A stretch of DNA of 64,000 nt from Stutzerimonas stutzeri (GCF_000590475.1 NZ_CP007441.1:711096-775095); one strand, 5' to 3'; positions 22,699 to 32,070 are shown, numbered from the stretch's first letter. The notes: generated by a model from the sequence alone, not told the origin. A program made the numbers and translations.

Positions 22699-24899
22699 AA
22701 CCTGTATCTTCCCCGTTCGGCCAGCCGCTCGATCGCGTCGACGGCCCGCTCAAAGTCACCGGCCAGGCACAGTACGCGGCGGAATTCCCGCTGCCTGGAC
22801 TGCTCTATGGCAGCGTGGTCAACAGCAGCATCGCCCGTGGCCGGATCGTCCGCATCGATTCCAGCGCGGCGGAGGCGGTGCCGGGCGTGGTGCTGGTGCT
22901 GACTCACCAGAACCGCCCGCCGATCGCCAGTTACGACGAGCCCTACGAAGATGACGATGCCGCTGAGGGCTCGCCGTTTCGCCCCTTGTACAACGATCGC
23001 ATTCTCTACAGCGGCCAGCCGATCGCGCTGGTGGTTGCGGACAACCTCGAACTGGCCCGTTACGCCGGCAGTCTGGTCCGTGTCGAATATGAACGCGAGC
23101 CGCATCGGACCGACCTGATCAGCGAGCTGGAAACCATGCACAAGGCGCCGGCCGAGCTGCCTGATCCGCGCGGTGATGCGGATGGCGCATTGGCGCGCGC
23201 CCGGTTCAAGGTGGACGTGGAGTACAGCACGCCGGTCGAGCACCACAACCCGATGGAGCCGCATGCCTCCACCGTCCACTACTTCCCGGAAGGCAATCTG
23301 GAGATCCACGACAAGACCCAGGGCGTACAAAACTGCATGCGCTATCTGGAAGGTGTCTTCGACATGGAGGGCAAAATCCGCATCCTCTCGCCCTTTGTCG
23401 GGGGCGCCTTCGGCTCCGGTTTACGGCCTCAGTATCAGCTGACCCTGGCGGTGATGGCTGCACTCAAGCTCAAGCGCTCGGTGCGTGTCGCGCTCAAACG
23501 GCAGCAGATGTTCACCTTCGGCTACCGCCCGCGGACGGTGCAGCGCCTCGCCATTGCCGCAGGGGCCAATGGTCAGTTGGAGGCAATCACTCATCAGGCG
23601 ATTGGCCAGACCTCCCGCTTCGAAGACTTCACCGAACACGAGGTGGAGTGGTCCGGCATGTTGTACAAATGCCCAAATGTTCGGCTGGACTACCAATTGG
23701 TGCCGCTAGACGTGTACACCCCACTCGACATGCGCGCGCCCGGCGCGACTATTGGCGTCTATGCATTGGAAAGTGCGATGGATGAACTGGCCTACGCAGC
23801 GGGCGTCGATCCGGTGCAGCTGCGTCTGACCAACTTTGCCGAGCGCAACGCCAACGAAGGCAAGCCGTATTCCAGCAAGGAGCTGCGGCAGTGTTATGAG
23901 CAAGGTGCCGAACGTTTCGGCTGGTCGCGTCGCACGATGGAGCCGCGTTCCATGCGCGACGGCAACCATCTGATCGGCTGGGGCATGGCCACTGGTGTAT
24001 GGGAAGCCATGCAGATGCCCGCCGCCGCCAAGGCCTGTCTGGAGCCCGACGGGCGCCTGGTTGTCAGCAGCGCCACGTCAGACATCGGCACTGGCACCTA
24101 CACGGTGATGACCCAGATTGCAGCGGCGGCCATGGGCTTGCCGATGGAGCAGGTCGAGTTCCGGCTGGGTGACTCCAATCTATCCCAGGCACCGCTGGAA
24201 GGCGGCTCGTTCACGGTCTCGTCTGTCGGTACTGCCGTGCAGCAGGCCTGCGACGCGTTGCAGCAAAAATTGTTGGATACGGCCCAACAGTCGCCAGTGT
24301 CGCCTTTCACCGGAGCCAAGCTCGACGATGTGGAGTTTGTCGACGGCCAGATGCGCTTGAAGGCATCGCCTGCACATAGCATCGAGATAGCGCAGATTGT
24401 TGCAGTCGGCGGTGTAGTTGAAGCCGAGGCGAGCGCCAAACCTGATGAGAAGCGCGATGAGTATTCAACCGCTACGCATTCGGCCGTGTTCGTCGAAGTA
24501 CGGGTGGACGAAGCGCTGGGTACGGTCAAGGTGCGCCGGGCGGTCAGTGCCGTGGCGGCTGGGCGGGTGGTCAATCCCAAGACTGCCGGTAACCAGGTCG
24601 TGGGCGGCGTGGTGTGGGGCATCGGCCAAGCTTTGCACGAGGAAACCATGATCGACCACAACCTTGGTCGCTACATGAACCACAACCTGGCCGAGTATCA
24701 CGTGCCGGTGAATGCGGATATCGGTGAGATCGACGTCATCTTCGTCGAGGAGAAAGACGAGATCGTCAATGCGCTGGGCTCGAAGGGCGTCGGCGAGATC
24801 GGCATCGTCGGTGTTGCCGCCGCAGTCGCCAACGCGATCTACCACGCCACCGGCAAACGCATCAGAGACCTGCCGATTACCTTGGACAAGCTGTTGTAA
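22695..24899 (+). CDS. paoC: Aldehyde oxidoreductase molybdopterin-binding subunit (PaoC type)
   Basis: The 734-residue protein starts at ATG 22695, overlapping paoB by 4 bp. It has the a/b hammerhead at the N-terminus (VTGQAQYAAEFPL), cofactor motifs VGGAFGSGLRPQ and MRAPGATIGVYALE, and the active-site Glu near 701 in KGVGEIGIVG. It is almost the same length as E. coli PaoC (732). It oxidises aldehydes to acids; substrate range is not readable. No PaoD/XdhC insertion chaperone is nearby. Confidence 0.9.
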   Translation: MKPVSSPFGQPLDRVDGPLKVTGQAQYAAEFPLPGLLYGSVVNSSIARGRIVRIDSSAAEAVPGVVLVLTHQNRPPIASYDEPYEDDDAAEGSPFRPLYNDRILYSGQPIALVVADNLELARYAGSLVRVEYEREPHRTDLISELETMHKAPAELPDPRGDADGALARARFKVDVEYSTPVEHHNPMEPHASTVHYFPEGNLEIHDKTQGVQNCMRYLEGVFDMEGKIRILSPFVGGAFGSGLRPQYQLTLAVMAALKLKRSVRVALKRQQMFTFGYRPRTVQRLAIAAGANGQLEAITHQAIGQTSRFEDFTEHEVEWSGMLYKCPNVRLDYQLVPLDVYTPLDMRAPGATIGVYALESAMDELAYAAGVDPVQLRLTNFAERNANEGKPYSSKELRQCYEQGAERFGWSRRTMEPRSMRDGNHLIGWGMATGVWEAMQMPAAAKACLEPDGRLVVSSATSDIGTGTYTVMTQIAAAAMGLPMEQVEFRLGDSNLSQAPLEGGSFTVSSVGTAVQQACDALQQKLLDTAQQSPVSPFTGAKLDDVEFVDGQMRLKASPAHSIEIAQIVAVGGVVEAEASAKPDEKRDEYSTATHSAVFVEVRVDEALGTVKVRRAVSAVAAGRVVNPKTAGNQVVGGVVWGIGQALHEETMIDHNLGRYMNHNLAEYHVPVNADIGEIDVIFVEEKDEIVNALGSKGVGEIGIVGVAAAVANAIYHATGKRIRDLPITLDKLL

Positions 24900-24967
24900 G
24901 GGAGTGACGCGTGGCAAAGGCTTCGCCGTTTTCCACCCTACGGCTGATTGGCTTGCGGCCTGTCAAT

Positions 24968-25036
24968 GTAGGGTGGGCTTCAGCCCACCAATTGGCGATG
25001 GTCGGCTGAAGCGGAGCGCCGTCCGGCCCACTCTAC
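24968..25036. repeat. GTAGGGTGG-type palindromic repeat, copy B
   Basis: It starts GTAGGGTGGGCTTCAGCCCACC (itself a small hairpin, GGTGGGCT/AGCCCACC) and ends GGCCCACTCTAC. It lies between the convergent ends of paoC and the MFS gene, where it could stop transcription from both sides. Confidence 0.6.
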
Positions 25037-25048
25037 GGGCTTGCAGCT

Positions 25049-26275
25049 TCAGTCCAGATCCCGGTGCAGCTGATCGCGGTTGGTCAGGGTTGGGAACAGC
25101 TTCATCCAGGTGCCGGTGATGATTAGTGTGCCAATGCCGCCGATCACCACTGCCGGCACGGTGCCGAACCAGTGCGCGGTCAGGCCTGATTCGAACTCGC
25201 CGAGCTGATTCGATGCGCCGATGAACAACCCGTTCACGGCGCTGACACGGCCACGCATCGCGTCGGGCGTTTCCAGTTGCACGAAAGCGCCGCGGATCAC
25301 CATGCTGATCATGTCGGCCGCGCCGAGTACCACCAGCACGCCCATCGATAGCCAGAACGACGTCGACAAGCCGAAGGCGATGGTCGCCAGGCCGAACACC
25401 CCGACAGCCGCGAACATGACCCGGCCTACCTGCCTGTTGATCGGATAGCGCGCCAACCACAGTGACATCAGCAGTGCGCCCACTGCTGGCGCCGAGCGCA
25501 GCAGCCCGAGGCCCCAGGGACCGGTGAGCAGGATGTCCTTGGCGAATACCGGAAGCAGCGCCGTGGCGCCACCCAGCAGCACGGCGAACATGTCCAGCGA
25601 GATAGCACCGAAGATGTCTGGGCGGCTGCGGATAAAACGTATCCCGGCGAGCAGGTTGTCCATGGCCGGGCCGGTCTGTTTGGGTGGCGCAGGGCGTTTC
25701 GGCAGGCTCAGCATCAGGCTGCAGGCGAGGGCGAACAGCAGCGCCACTGGGCCATAGACCCACAGCGGGCCGATGGCGAAGAGCAAACCGCCGAGGGCCG
25801 GCGCAACGATGGTCGCCGTCTGCATCGCCGACGACGAGGCCGCGACCGCGGCCGGAAACAGCTGTGTGGGCACCAGACTTGGCAGCAACGCTTGGGTCGC
25901 CGGGCCTTCGAAGGCCCGGGCCGTACCGAGCAGAAAAGCCAACACGAATATCATCTCGCGCGTCACCCCGAGCCCGCCGGCGCCGAGCACCAGCGACAGG
26001 GCAATCAACCCCTGCAAGCCCTGACACAACGCCGCGACCTGGCGCCGATCGAAACGATCAGCGACATGCCCGGTCCAGAGCACGAACAGCAAACGCGGAA
26101 AGAACTCCGCCAGCCCCACCAGGCCGAGGTCGAGCACGCTGCCGGTCAGTTCGTACATGTGCCAGCCGATCGCCACGGCGAGCATCTGGAATCCGCTGGC
26201 GGTGAACACTCGGGCGAACCAGAACTTGATAAAGGGACGTTGGTGGCGAAGCAGAAGTTTGGCGTGAGTGGACAT
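25049..26275 (-). CDS. MFS transporter, EntS/DHA3-like exporter
   Basis: The 408-residue protein has about 12 membrane segments and the MFS loop motif LWTGHVADRFDRRQVAALCQG after helix 2, with a repeat of the pattern in the second half. The overall pattern resembles the EntS/multidrug DHA3 group of proton-driven exporters. Alone on the minus strand, convergent with paoC. Its substrate is unknown; no siderophore genes are nearby to support an EntS role. Confidence 0.82.
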   Translation of the reverse strand: MSTHAKLLLRHQRPFIKFWFARVFTASGFQMLAVAIGWHMYELTGSVLDLGLVGLAEFFPRLLFVLWTGHVADRFDRRQVAALCQGLQGLIALSLVLGAGGLGVTREMIFVLAFLLGTARAFEGPATQALLPSLVPTQLFPAAVAASSSAMQTATIVAPALGGLLFAIGPLWVYGPVALLFALACSLMLSLPKRPAPPKQTGPAMDNLLAGIRFIRSRPDIFGAISLDMFAVLLGGATALLPVFAKDILLTGPWGLGLLRSAPAVGALLMSLWLARYPINRQVGRVMFAAVGVFGLATIAFGLSTSFWLSMGVLVVLGAADMISMVIRGAFVQLETPDAMRGRVSAVNGLFIGASNQLGEFESGLTAHWFGTVPAVVIGGIGTLIITGTWMKLFPTLTNRDQLHRDLD

Positions 26276-26444
26276 CAGGCAGGCGCAAAAACGGCAGGGC
26301 CGGCCAGATTAGCACGCCGCCGGGGCACGCCCCACGGCAGTGTTCGCTGTTCGCACCGATTCAACTCGCTGCCGGAGCAATCCCTGCGGTAGGCCGAACA
26401 ACGTTCCGCTTCATGCCACCGGTGGGGCGAACCTTAGTGTCTCT

Positions 26445-26462
26445 GGTGGGCTGTAGCCCACC
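26445..26462. repeat. Short GGTGGGCT palindrome, copy C
   Basis: GGTGGGCT-GT-AGCCCACC is a perfect 8-bp-arm hairpin, the same core as copy B. It lies between the carboxymuconolactone decarboxylase-like gene and the MFS gene, both on the minus strand. It may be a remnant of the longer repeat. Confidence 0.5.
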
Positions 26463-26532
26463 ACGATGGCGTGATGCTGAAAATTGCTGATGCGCTAACT
26501 CTGAGCGCTGGCCGAGCCTCCCCGCGCCCCGT

Positions 26533-26937
26533 TCAGCTATCGCCCGGTGAGCCAGGCAGCAGCCCGCGCTCGGTGAACACCGTTTTGGCGGTCGCCATAG
26601 CGTTCAGCGCGGCGGGAAAACCGGCGTAGACGGCCATTTGAATGATCACCTCGACCACTTGCTCCGGCGTGCAGCCCACATTCAGCGCCCCGTGGATGTG
26701 CACGGCCAGCTGCGGTTGGCAGTGTCCGAGGGCCGCCAGTGCTGCGACCGTGGCGAGTTCACGCTGCGGCAGGTCAAGGCCTGGGCGTTGGTAGATATCG
26801 CCGAAGGGAAACTCGATGACGTAGCGCGCCAGGTCCGGGGCGATGGCTTGCAGGCTTTCGATGACCTTGCGGCCGGCTTCGCCGTCGATCCGCTCGAGCG
26901 CGGCGAGGCCATTGGTATAGCGGGTTGATGCGGGCAT
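26533..26937 (-). CDS. Carboxymuconolactone decarboxylase family protein
   Basis: The 134-residue protein has the CMD fold sequence (YQRPGLDLPQRELATVAALAALG and LNVGCTPEQVVEVIIQMAVYAGFPAALNAM). The AhpD CxxC redox pair is absent: only one Cys stands at the corresponding place (GHCQPQL). It is therefore more like 4-carboxymuconolactone decarboxylase or an uncharacterised CMD protein than a peroxidase partner. It follows the MerR regulator by 58 bp on the same strand and may be its target. Confidence 0.82.
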   Translation of the reverse strand: MPASTRYTNGLAALERIDGEAGRKVIESLQAIAPDLARYVIEFPFGDIYQRPGLDLPQRELATVAALAALGHCQPQLAVHIHGALNVGCTPEQVVEVIIQMAVYAGFPAALNAMATAKTVFTERGLLPGSPGDS

Positions 26938-26995
26938 GAATCTGTCCTCTCGATTGGGTGGAGGAAAGAGCCTGCGGGTTTGAGTGAACTCTAAG

Positions 26996-27373
26996 TCAAG
27001 CAGGCAGTTGCTGCTGGTAGAACGCGATCTTGGTCTGTAGCGCCTGTAGGTGCGCCCGGTCGCGTTCCAGGCGGGCTTGAAGGGTGGCCGCGTGATGTTC
27101 GAGCAGCGCCTTGCGCGCCGCCAGCGTCGATTCGCCGCGCTCGCGTAGGTCGGCGTAGGCGATGATGTCTTCCAGCGCCATGCCCGTTTCCTTCAGACGC
27201 AGGATGAACCCGACCCATTCCAGATCGCGCGGGCCGAACACCCGGAAGCCGCTGGCGTCGCGCGCGACATGGCGTAGCAGCCCGAGCTTCTCGTAATAGC
27301 GCAGCGTATGCGCCGACAGGCCGGTGCGTGCGGCGAACTGCCGGATGCTCATCACTTCGCGCGGCTCGCTCAT
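26996..27373 (-). CDS. MerR family transcriptional regulator
   Basis: The 125-residue protein has the MerR winged helix SIRQFAARTGLSAHTLRYYEKLGLLRHV near the N-terminus, then a dimerising coiled coil (about 80-120). The C-terminal effector region is short and has no metal Cys pair, so it is not of the CueR/ZntR metal group. Its ATG overlaps the rlmG stop (ATGA); a start at 27352 is also possible. It probably controls the CMD gene downstream, perhaps in response to an aldehyde or another organic stress. Confidence 0.85.
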   Translation of the reverse strand: MSEPREVMSIRQFAARTGLSAHTLRYYEKLGLLRHVARDASGFRVFGPRDLEWVGFILRLKETGMALEDIIAYADLRERGESTLAARKALLEHHAATLQARLERDRAHLQALQTKIAFYQQQLPA

Positions 27374-28497
27374 GCCTTGATCGCCCGCAGGATGACGAAC
27401 TTAGGCGTCGCGGCCACCTGCTCGGCCTTGCCAAACAGTCGCTTGAGCTTGAGGTGATAACCCAGGTGACGGTTGCCGACGATCCACAGCTCGCCGCCCT
27501 TGCCGAGCGCCGACTTGGCCTGAGTGAACATGCGCCAGGCGAGGAAATCGCCGACCACCTGCTGTTGATGAAAGGGCGGATTGCACAGCACCAGATCGAG
27601 CGAGGCCGGCGCCTGTTCGGCGAGCCCGTCGCCAGCGCGGATCTCGGCCGGACGCTCACCAAGAATCGCCTGCCAGTTTTCCTGTGCTGAATGCACCGCC
27701 ATGTAGCTTTCGTCCACCAGCGTCAGCTGCGCTTGGGGATTGCTCAGCGCATAGACGATGCCGAGCACACCGTTGCCGCATCCGAGGTCCGCGACGCGCA
27801 GATTACCGAGCGCCTTCGGAAGGTGCGGCAGAAAGGCGCGCGTACCGATGTCCAGGTCTTCACGGCAGAACAGGTTGGCATGGTTGATCAATTCAACGGC
27901 CGGCTGATCGAGGCGGTAGCGGGTCGGGTAGGGCGACGCGGGTGCTGGCTTTTCGCTCGGTGTGGCGATCAACAGGCGCGCCTTCTTCACGGCCAGCGAA
28001 GCCTGCACCGGGCCAATGTATTTTTCTAGCAGATCGCCCGCCGCACGTGGCAGGTGTTTGATCATCGCTCCGGCGATCACCTGCGCGCCCGGGGCTAGCT
28101 GGCCGTGCAGGCGGATCAGTTGTTCCTCCAGCAGCGCCAGGGTCTTGGGCACGCGAATCAGCACTCGATCGAAGGGGCCCTGGGCGACTTCGCTGGCCGG
28201 GACGAAGGTCACCCTGTCGGCCGCCAGCCCGTTGCGTTGAAGGTTTTTCTCAAGGGCGAGGTGCGCCAGGTGCGAATCGCCGCTGCTGGTCACCTGCGCC
28301 TTTTCCGCCTGCGAGCAGGCCAGTGCTCCGAAGCTGTCGTTGAGGACCAGCACCCGGCTGCCGGCCGGCAAGCCTTGATCGTGCAGGTAAGTCAGCAAGT
28401 ATTCATCGGCCGCATCGAAGGCCTGCAAGGGTTCGTTGGGCTGTTCCGGCTGGCGGATCAGATCGAGGCGGGCATAGGGCGATTCGAGAATAGGCAT
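27370..28497 (-). CDS. rlmG: 23S rRNA (guanine-1835-N2)-methyltransferase RlmG
   Basis: The 375-residue protein has two methyltransferase-like domains. The C-terminal one holds the SAM motif VADLGCGNGVLGIVYAL (about residues 234-250) and the NPPF catalytic motif in LVLCNPPFHQQ. The family (RlmG/RsmC) methylates the exocyclic N2 of G1835 in 23S rRNA. Length is close to E. coli RlmG (378). Confidence 0.9.
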   Translation of the reverse strand: MPILESPYARLDLIRQPEQPNEPLQAFDAADEYLLTYLHDQGLPAGSRVLVLNDSFGALACSQAEKAQVTSSGDSHLAHLALEKNLQRNGLAADRVTFVPASEVAQGPFDRVLIRVPKTLALLEEQLIRLHGQLAPGAQVIAGAMIKHLPRAAGDLLEKYIGPVQASLAVKKARLLIATPSEKPAPASPYPTRYRLDQPAVELINHANLFCREDLDIGTRAFLPHLPKALGNLRVADLGCGNGVLGIVYALSNPQAQLTLVDESYMAVHSAQENWQAILGERPAEIRAGDGLAEQAPASLDLVLCNPPFHQQQVVGDFLAWRMFTQAKSALGKGGELWIVGNRHLGYHLKLKRLFGKAEQVAATPKFVILRAIKA

Positions 28498-28545
28498 AAG
28501 AACTGGCGGTGTTTACATGCGTCAGAAAGGAGTATCAAGGGTCCA

Positions 28546-28694
28546 GGCCGCGGAAAACTACCTGCGTTGGCAATACTGCGTTAGAAACAGCCTCAGAATG
28601 CTCATTTAGAACGCCTAAACTCGCACGCGAGCCCGGTCCGCTTCTTCGCTGTTTCTGCCTTGTCTTGCCTGCCTCGCCTACGTTTTCCGCGGCC
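28546..28694. repeat. GAAAAC...GTTTTC palindromic element, copy 1
   Basis: A 149-bp element with perfect 13-bp end repeats (GGCCGCGGAAAAC / GTTTTCCGCGGCC). Inside it has AATGCTCATTTA and TAAACTCGC around a short turn, then CTTGCCTGCCTCGCCTAC. It lies between rlmG and fpr, ending 41 bp before the fpr ATG. A second copy with the same inner words lies at 53578-53699. Confidence 0.65.
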
Positions 28695-28735
28695 CGGACA
28701 CGCTGGTGTCCACCGATGTTCGGAAGGAGCGAAGT

Positions 28736-29512
28736 ATGACCGTCAGCGAAGAGAAGTTCACCCGCCAGCGTCTGCTCGAGGTGCAGACATTAACCCCCAA
28801 TCTGTTCACGCTGCGCACCAGCCGCGATCCCGGCTTTCGCTTTGCCGCCGGGCAGTTCGCTCGCTTGGGCGTGCGAAAATCCAGCGGCAGCATCGTCTGG
28901 CGCGCTTATTCGATGGTGTCGGCGCCCCATGACGAGTTTCTCGATTTCTTCTCTATCGTGGTGCCGGACGGTGAGTTCACCAGCGAACTGAGCCGGCTGA
29001 AGCCCGGCGACGAATTGTTGGTGGACAAACAGGCGTTCGGCTTTCTCACCCTGGATCGCTTCATCGATGGCCGCGACCTGTGGCTGTTGGGCACCGGCAC
29101 CGGTATCGCGCCGTTTCTTTCGATTCTCCAGGACTTCGAGGTCTGGCAGCGCTTCGAGCGGATCATTCTCGTCTATAGCGCCCGTACGGCATCCGAGCTG
29201 GCCTATCAGGATCTGATTCGCGAGCTGCCGCAGCGCGACTATCTGGAAGGGCTGGGCGGCAAGCTGACGTACCTGCCCGTGATCACCCGTGAAGACGCAT
29301 CTGGCGCATTGCGTGGGCGTATCACCACTCTGATCGAGAGCGGCGAACTGGAACGTGCCGCCGAGCTGGAACTGGAACCCGAGCATTCGCGGCTGATGCT
29401 GTGTGGCAACCCACAAATGATCGAGGACACCCGCGCCATGCTGAAGGCACGTGATCTCAATCTCAGCCTGACCCGGCGACCCGGGCAAGTGGCGGTGGAA
29501 AATTATTGGTAA
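28736..29512 (+). CDS. fpr: Ferredoxin--NADP reductase
   Basis: The 258-residue protein starts at ATG 28736, behind GGAAGGAG. It has FAD motif RAYSMVSAP (about residues 62-70), the NADP site LLGTGTGIAPFLS (about 119-131) and the C-terminal VENYW ending of the bacterial Fpr subclass. It moves electrons between NADPH and ferredoxin or flavodoxin and is often induced by oxidative stress. The promoter must lie in or just after the palindromic element upstream. Confidence 0.9.
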   Translation: MTVSEEKFTRQRLLEVQTLTPNLFTLRTSRDPGFRFAAGQFARLGVRKSSGSIVWRAYSMVSAPHDEFLDFFSIVVPDGEFTSELSRLKPGDELLVDKQAFGFLTLDRFIDGRDLWLLGTGTGIAPFLSILQDFEVWQRFERIILVYSARTASELAYQDLIRELPQRDYLEGLGGKLTYLPVITREDASGALRGRITTLIESGELERAAELELEPEHSRLMLCGNPQMIEDTRAMLKARDLNLSLTRRPGQVAVENYW

Positions 29513-29525
29513 CAGCCTGGCGGGA

Positions 29526-30452
29526 TCAGTTCTCCAGGCCGTCTTCGGTCAGTTCGGCCTGTAGCCAGTCCACGAAGCTGCCGATCAGCCGCTGTCGGCG
29601 CTTGCGCTCGGGCAGCACGACGAAATAGCCGAATTTCGTTAGCACGCTTTCGCTGCCGACCCGGCAGAGCAGCCCCTGAGCCAGGAGCTCATCGACCAAA
29701 TGACGCCAGCCGATGGCGACGCCCTGGCCGGCAATCGCCGCCTGGATCAGCAAGGTGTAGTTGTCGAAGCGCAGCATGCCCGAGCTGGGTGTCTCGGTGA
29801 TACCGAGTGCACGGAACAGGCTGCTCCAGTCGAGCCAGCGCGAGCGGCTTTCTGGTCGCAGATGCAGCAACGGCAGCCGCGCCAGCGCTGCTGGCGGCAG
29901 GGATGCGGTCCGCTCTTGCTCTTTGAGCAGCAGCGGACTGCAGACGGGATAGACCTCTTCGTGAAACAGCAGGTGCGCCTCGCCATGTTTGGAGCGCCCG
30001 TCGCCGAAGACGATGGCCACGTCGGTTTCCGATGGCAGCACTCCCAGGCCGCGTTCGCTGGTGACCAGACTGACATCTACCTCGGGGTGAAGCTGATGGA
30101 AACGCTCCAGGCGCGGCATCAGCCAGTACGCGGCGAAGGCGAAATCGGTGGCGACCTGGAGCACCTCGTGCTGCTGCTTCGCGGTCACCGCGGCGAGGCC
30201 AGCGTCCAGCGCACCCAGGCCCTGCTGCACATAACCCAATAGCATTTCGCCGGCCTCGGTAAGGACGATGCCGCGGTAGACGCGGTCGAACAGGCGGACC
30301 GCCAACTGCTGCTCCAGGCGTTTGATCTGCTGACTGATCGCCGGCTGAGTGCTACCCAGCTCCAGAGCGGCTGCGGTAAAGCTTTGTTGACGTGCGGCGG
30401 ATTCGAATACCCGTAGCGCATCAAGAGGAATCTGATCGATCCGGTTTGGCAT
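29526..30452 (-). CDS. LysR-type regulator of choline sulfate utilisation
   Basis: The 308-residue protein has an N-terminal helix-turn-helix (ALRVFESAARQQSFTAAALELGSTQPAISQQIKRLE) and a LysR effector domain. It is divergent from the betC choline sulfatase gene, 112 bp between start codons, which is the classical LysR arrangement. The match to the choline-sulfate regulator family (chol_sulf_TF type) rests on sequence style plus this position. The likely inducer is choline-O-sulfate or choline. Confidence 0.85.
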   Translation of the reverse strand: MPNRIDQIPLDALRVFESAARQQSFTAAALELGSTQPAISQQIKRLEQQLAVRLFDRVYRGIVLTEAGEMLLGYVQQGLGALDAGLAAVTAKQQHEVLQVATDFAFAAYWLMPRLERFHQLHPEVDVSLVTSERGLGVLPSETDVAIVFGDGRSKHGEAHLLFHEEVYPVCSPLLLKEQERTASLPPAALARLPLLHLRPESRSRWLDWSSLFRALGITETPSSGMLRFDNYTLLIQAAIAGQGVAIGWRHLVDELLAQGLLCRVGSESVLTKFGYFVVLPERKRRQRLIGSFVDWLQAELTEDGLEN

Positions 30453-30564
30453 TAGCTTTTCTTATCCTAGGCATATGTTGCAGCCGGGTTTACCGCAGCG
30501 TTACAGGGTTCAGACTGTGTTCCAAGCAATCTCGCATAAAAACACGGAATGGACCAATCGCATT

Positions 30565-32070
30565 ATGAAACGCCCCAACATTCTGTTCATCATGGCCGAC
30601 CAAATGGCCGCGCCCATCCTGCCGATGCATGACCCGGCGTCCCCGATCAAGGTACCGAACCTGGCGCGCCTGGCCGCTGAAGGCGTGGTGTTCGATTCGG
30701 CTTATTGCAACAGCCCGCTCTGCGCGCCGTCGCGCTTCACTCTGGTTAGCGGCCAGCTGCCCAGCAAGATCGGTGCTTACGACAATGCCGCCGACTTTCC
30801 TGCCGACGTGCCGACCTATGCTCACTATTTGCGGCGGCTCGGTTATCGCACGGCGCTGTCCGGCAAGATGCACTTCTGCGGCCCTGACCAGTTGCATGGC
30901 TACGAGGAGCGGCTGACCAGCGACATCTACCCGGCCGACTATGGCTGGGCGGTGAACTGGGACGAGCCGGAGGTGCGCTTGAGCTGGTACCACAACATGT
31001 CCTCGGTGCTGCAGGCCGGGCCCAGCGTACGTACCAACCAGATGGATTTCGATGAGGAGGTGGTGTTCAAGGCGCAGCAGTACCTCTACGACTTCGTTCG
31101 AGCGGACGATGGTCAGCCGTTCTGCCTGACCGTATCGATGACCCATCCTCACGATCCCTACACCATTCCCGAGGAGTACTGGAACCGCTATCAGGAAGAG
31201 GACATCCCGCTGCCGCGCCAGAATATCGCCCAGGACGATCAGGACCCTCACTCGCAGCGCCTGCTCAAGGTCGTCGATCTGTGGGGTAAATCATTGCCCG
31301 AAGCGAAAATTCGCGATGCCCGCCGTGCCTATTTCGGCGCCTGCAGTTACATCGACGACAACGTCGGCAAGCTGCTGAAAACACTTGAGGCGTGCGGCCT
31401 GGCCGAGGACACCATCGTGGTGTTCTCCGGTGATCATGGCGATCAGCTAGGCGAGCGTGGCCTCTGGTACAAGATGCACTGGTTCGAGATGGCCGCTCGC
31501 GTGCCCCTGATCATCCGTGCTCCGGGAATCGATCCGGCACGGGTCGGCGCTTCGGTGTCGACGGCCGACCTGCTGCCGACCCTGGTCGAATTGGCGGGCG
31601 GCACGCTGGAGGCCAACCTGCCGCTCGATGGGCGCTCGCTGCTGCCGCACCTGACCGGCCATGAGGGCCATGACGAAGTGATCGGCGAATACATGGCCGA
31701 AGGCACCACCAGCCCCTTGATGATGATTCGCCGCGGAGCCTACAAGTTCATCTATTCGGAGCAGGATCCGTGCATGTTGTTCGACCTGGTTAACGACCCA
31801 TCGGAAAGCGAAAACCTGATGAACAGCGCAGACCATCGGACGCTCGCCGAAGCGTTTATGGCCGAGGCGCGGCAGCGTTGGGACATCCCCGTCATCCATG
31901 ATCAAGTGCTTGCCAGCCAGCGGCGCCGGCGGTTGGTCAGCGAAGCGTTGAGCCTGGGCAAGCTGACCAGCTGGGACCATCAGCCCTGGGTCGATGCCAG
32001 TCAGCAATACATGCGTAACCACATCGACTTGGACGATCTCGAGCGTAAGGCACGTTACCCTAGGCCTTGA
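30565..32070 (+). CDS. betC: Choline-sulfatase BetC
   Basis: The 501-residue protein starts at ATG 30565 (MKRPNILFIMADQM). The sulfatase signature is CAPSR with Cys53, the residue converted to formylglycine. Metal ligands are Asp12-Gln13 near the start and GDHGDQLGE (about residue 289). BetC hydrolyses choline-O-sulfate to choline and sulfate in the cytoplasm, feeding BetA/BetB nearby. The C-terminus is the extended choline-sulfatase type (SWDHQPWVDASQQYMRNH). An ABC binding protein gene follows after 65 bp. Confidence 0.92.
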   Translation: MKRPNILFIMADQMAAPILPMHDPASPIKVPNLARLAAEGVVFDSAYCNSPLCAPSRFTLVSGQLPSKIGAYDNAADFPADVPTYAHYLRRLGYRTALSGKMHFCGPDQLHGYEERLTSDIYPADYGWAVNWDEPEVRLSWYHNMSSVLQAGPSVRTNQMDFDEEVVFKAQQYLYDFVRADDGQPFCLTVSMTHPHDPYTIPEEYWNRYQEEDIPLPRQNIAQDDQDPHSQRLLKVVDLWGKSLPEAKIRDARRAYFGACSYIDDNVGKLLKTLEACGLAEDTIVVFSGDHGDQLGERGLWYKMHWFEMAARVPLIIRAPGIDPARVGASVSTADLLPTLVELAGGTLEANLPLDGRSLLPHLTGHEGHDEVIGEYMAEGTTSPLMMIRRGAYKFIYSEQDPCMLFDLVNDPSESENLMNSADHRTLAEAFMAEARQRWDIPVIHDQVLASQRRRRLVSEALSLGKLTSWDHQPWVDASQQYMRNHIDLDDLERKARYPRP

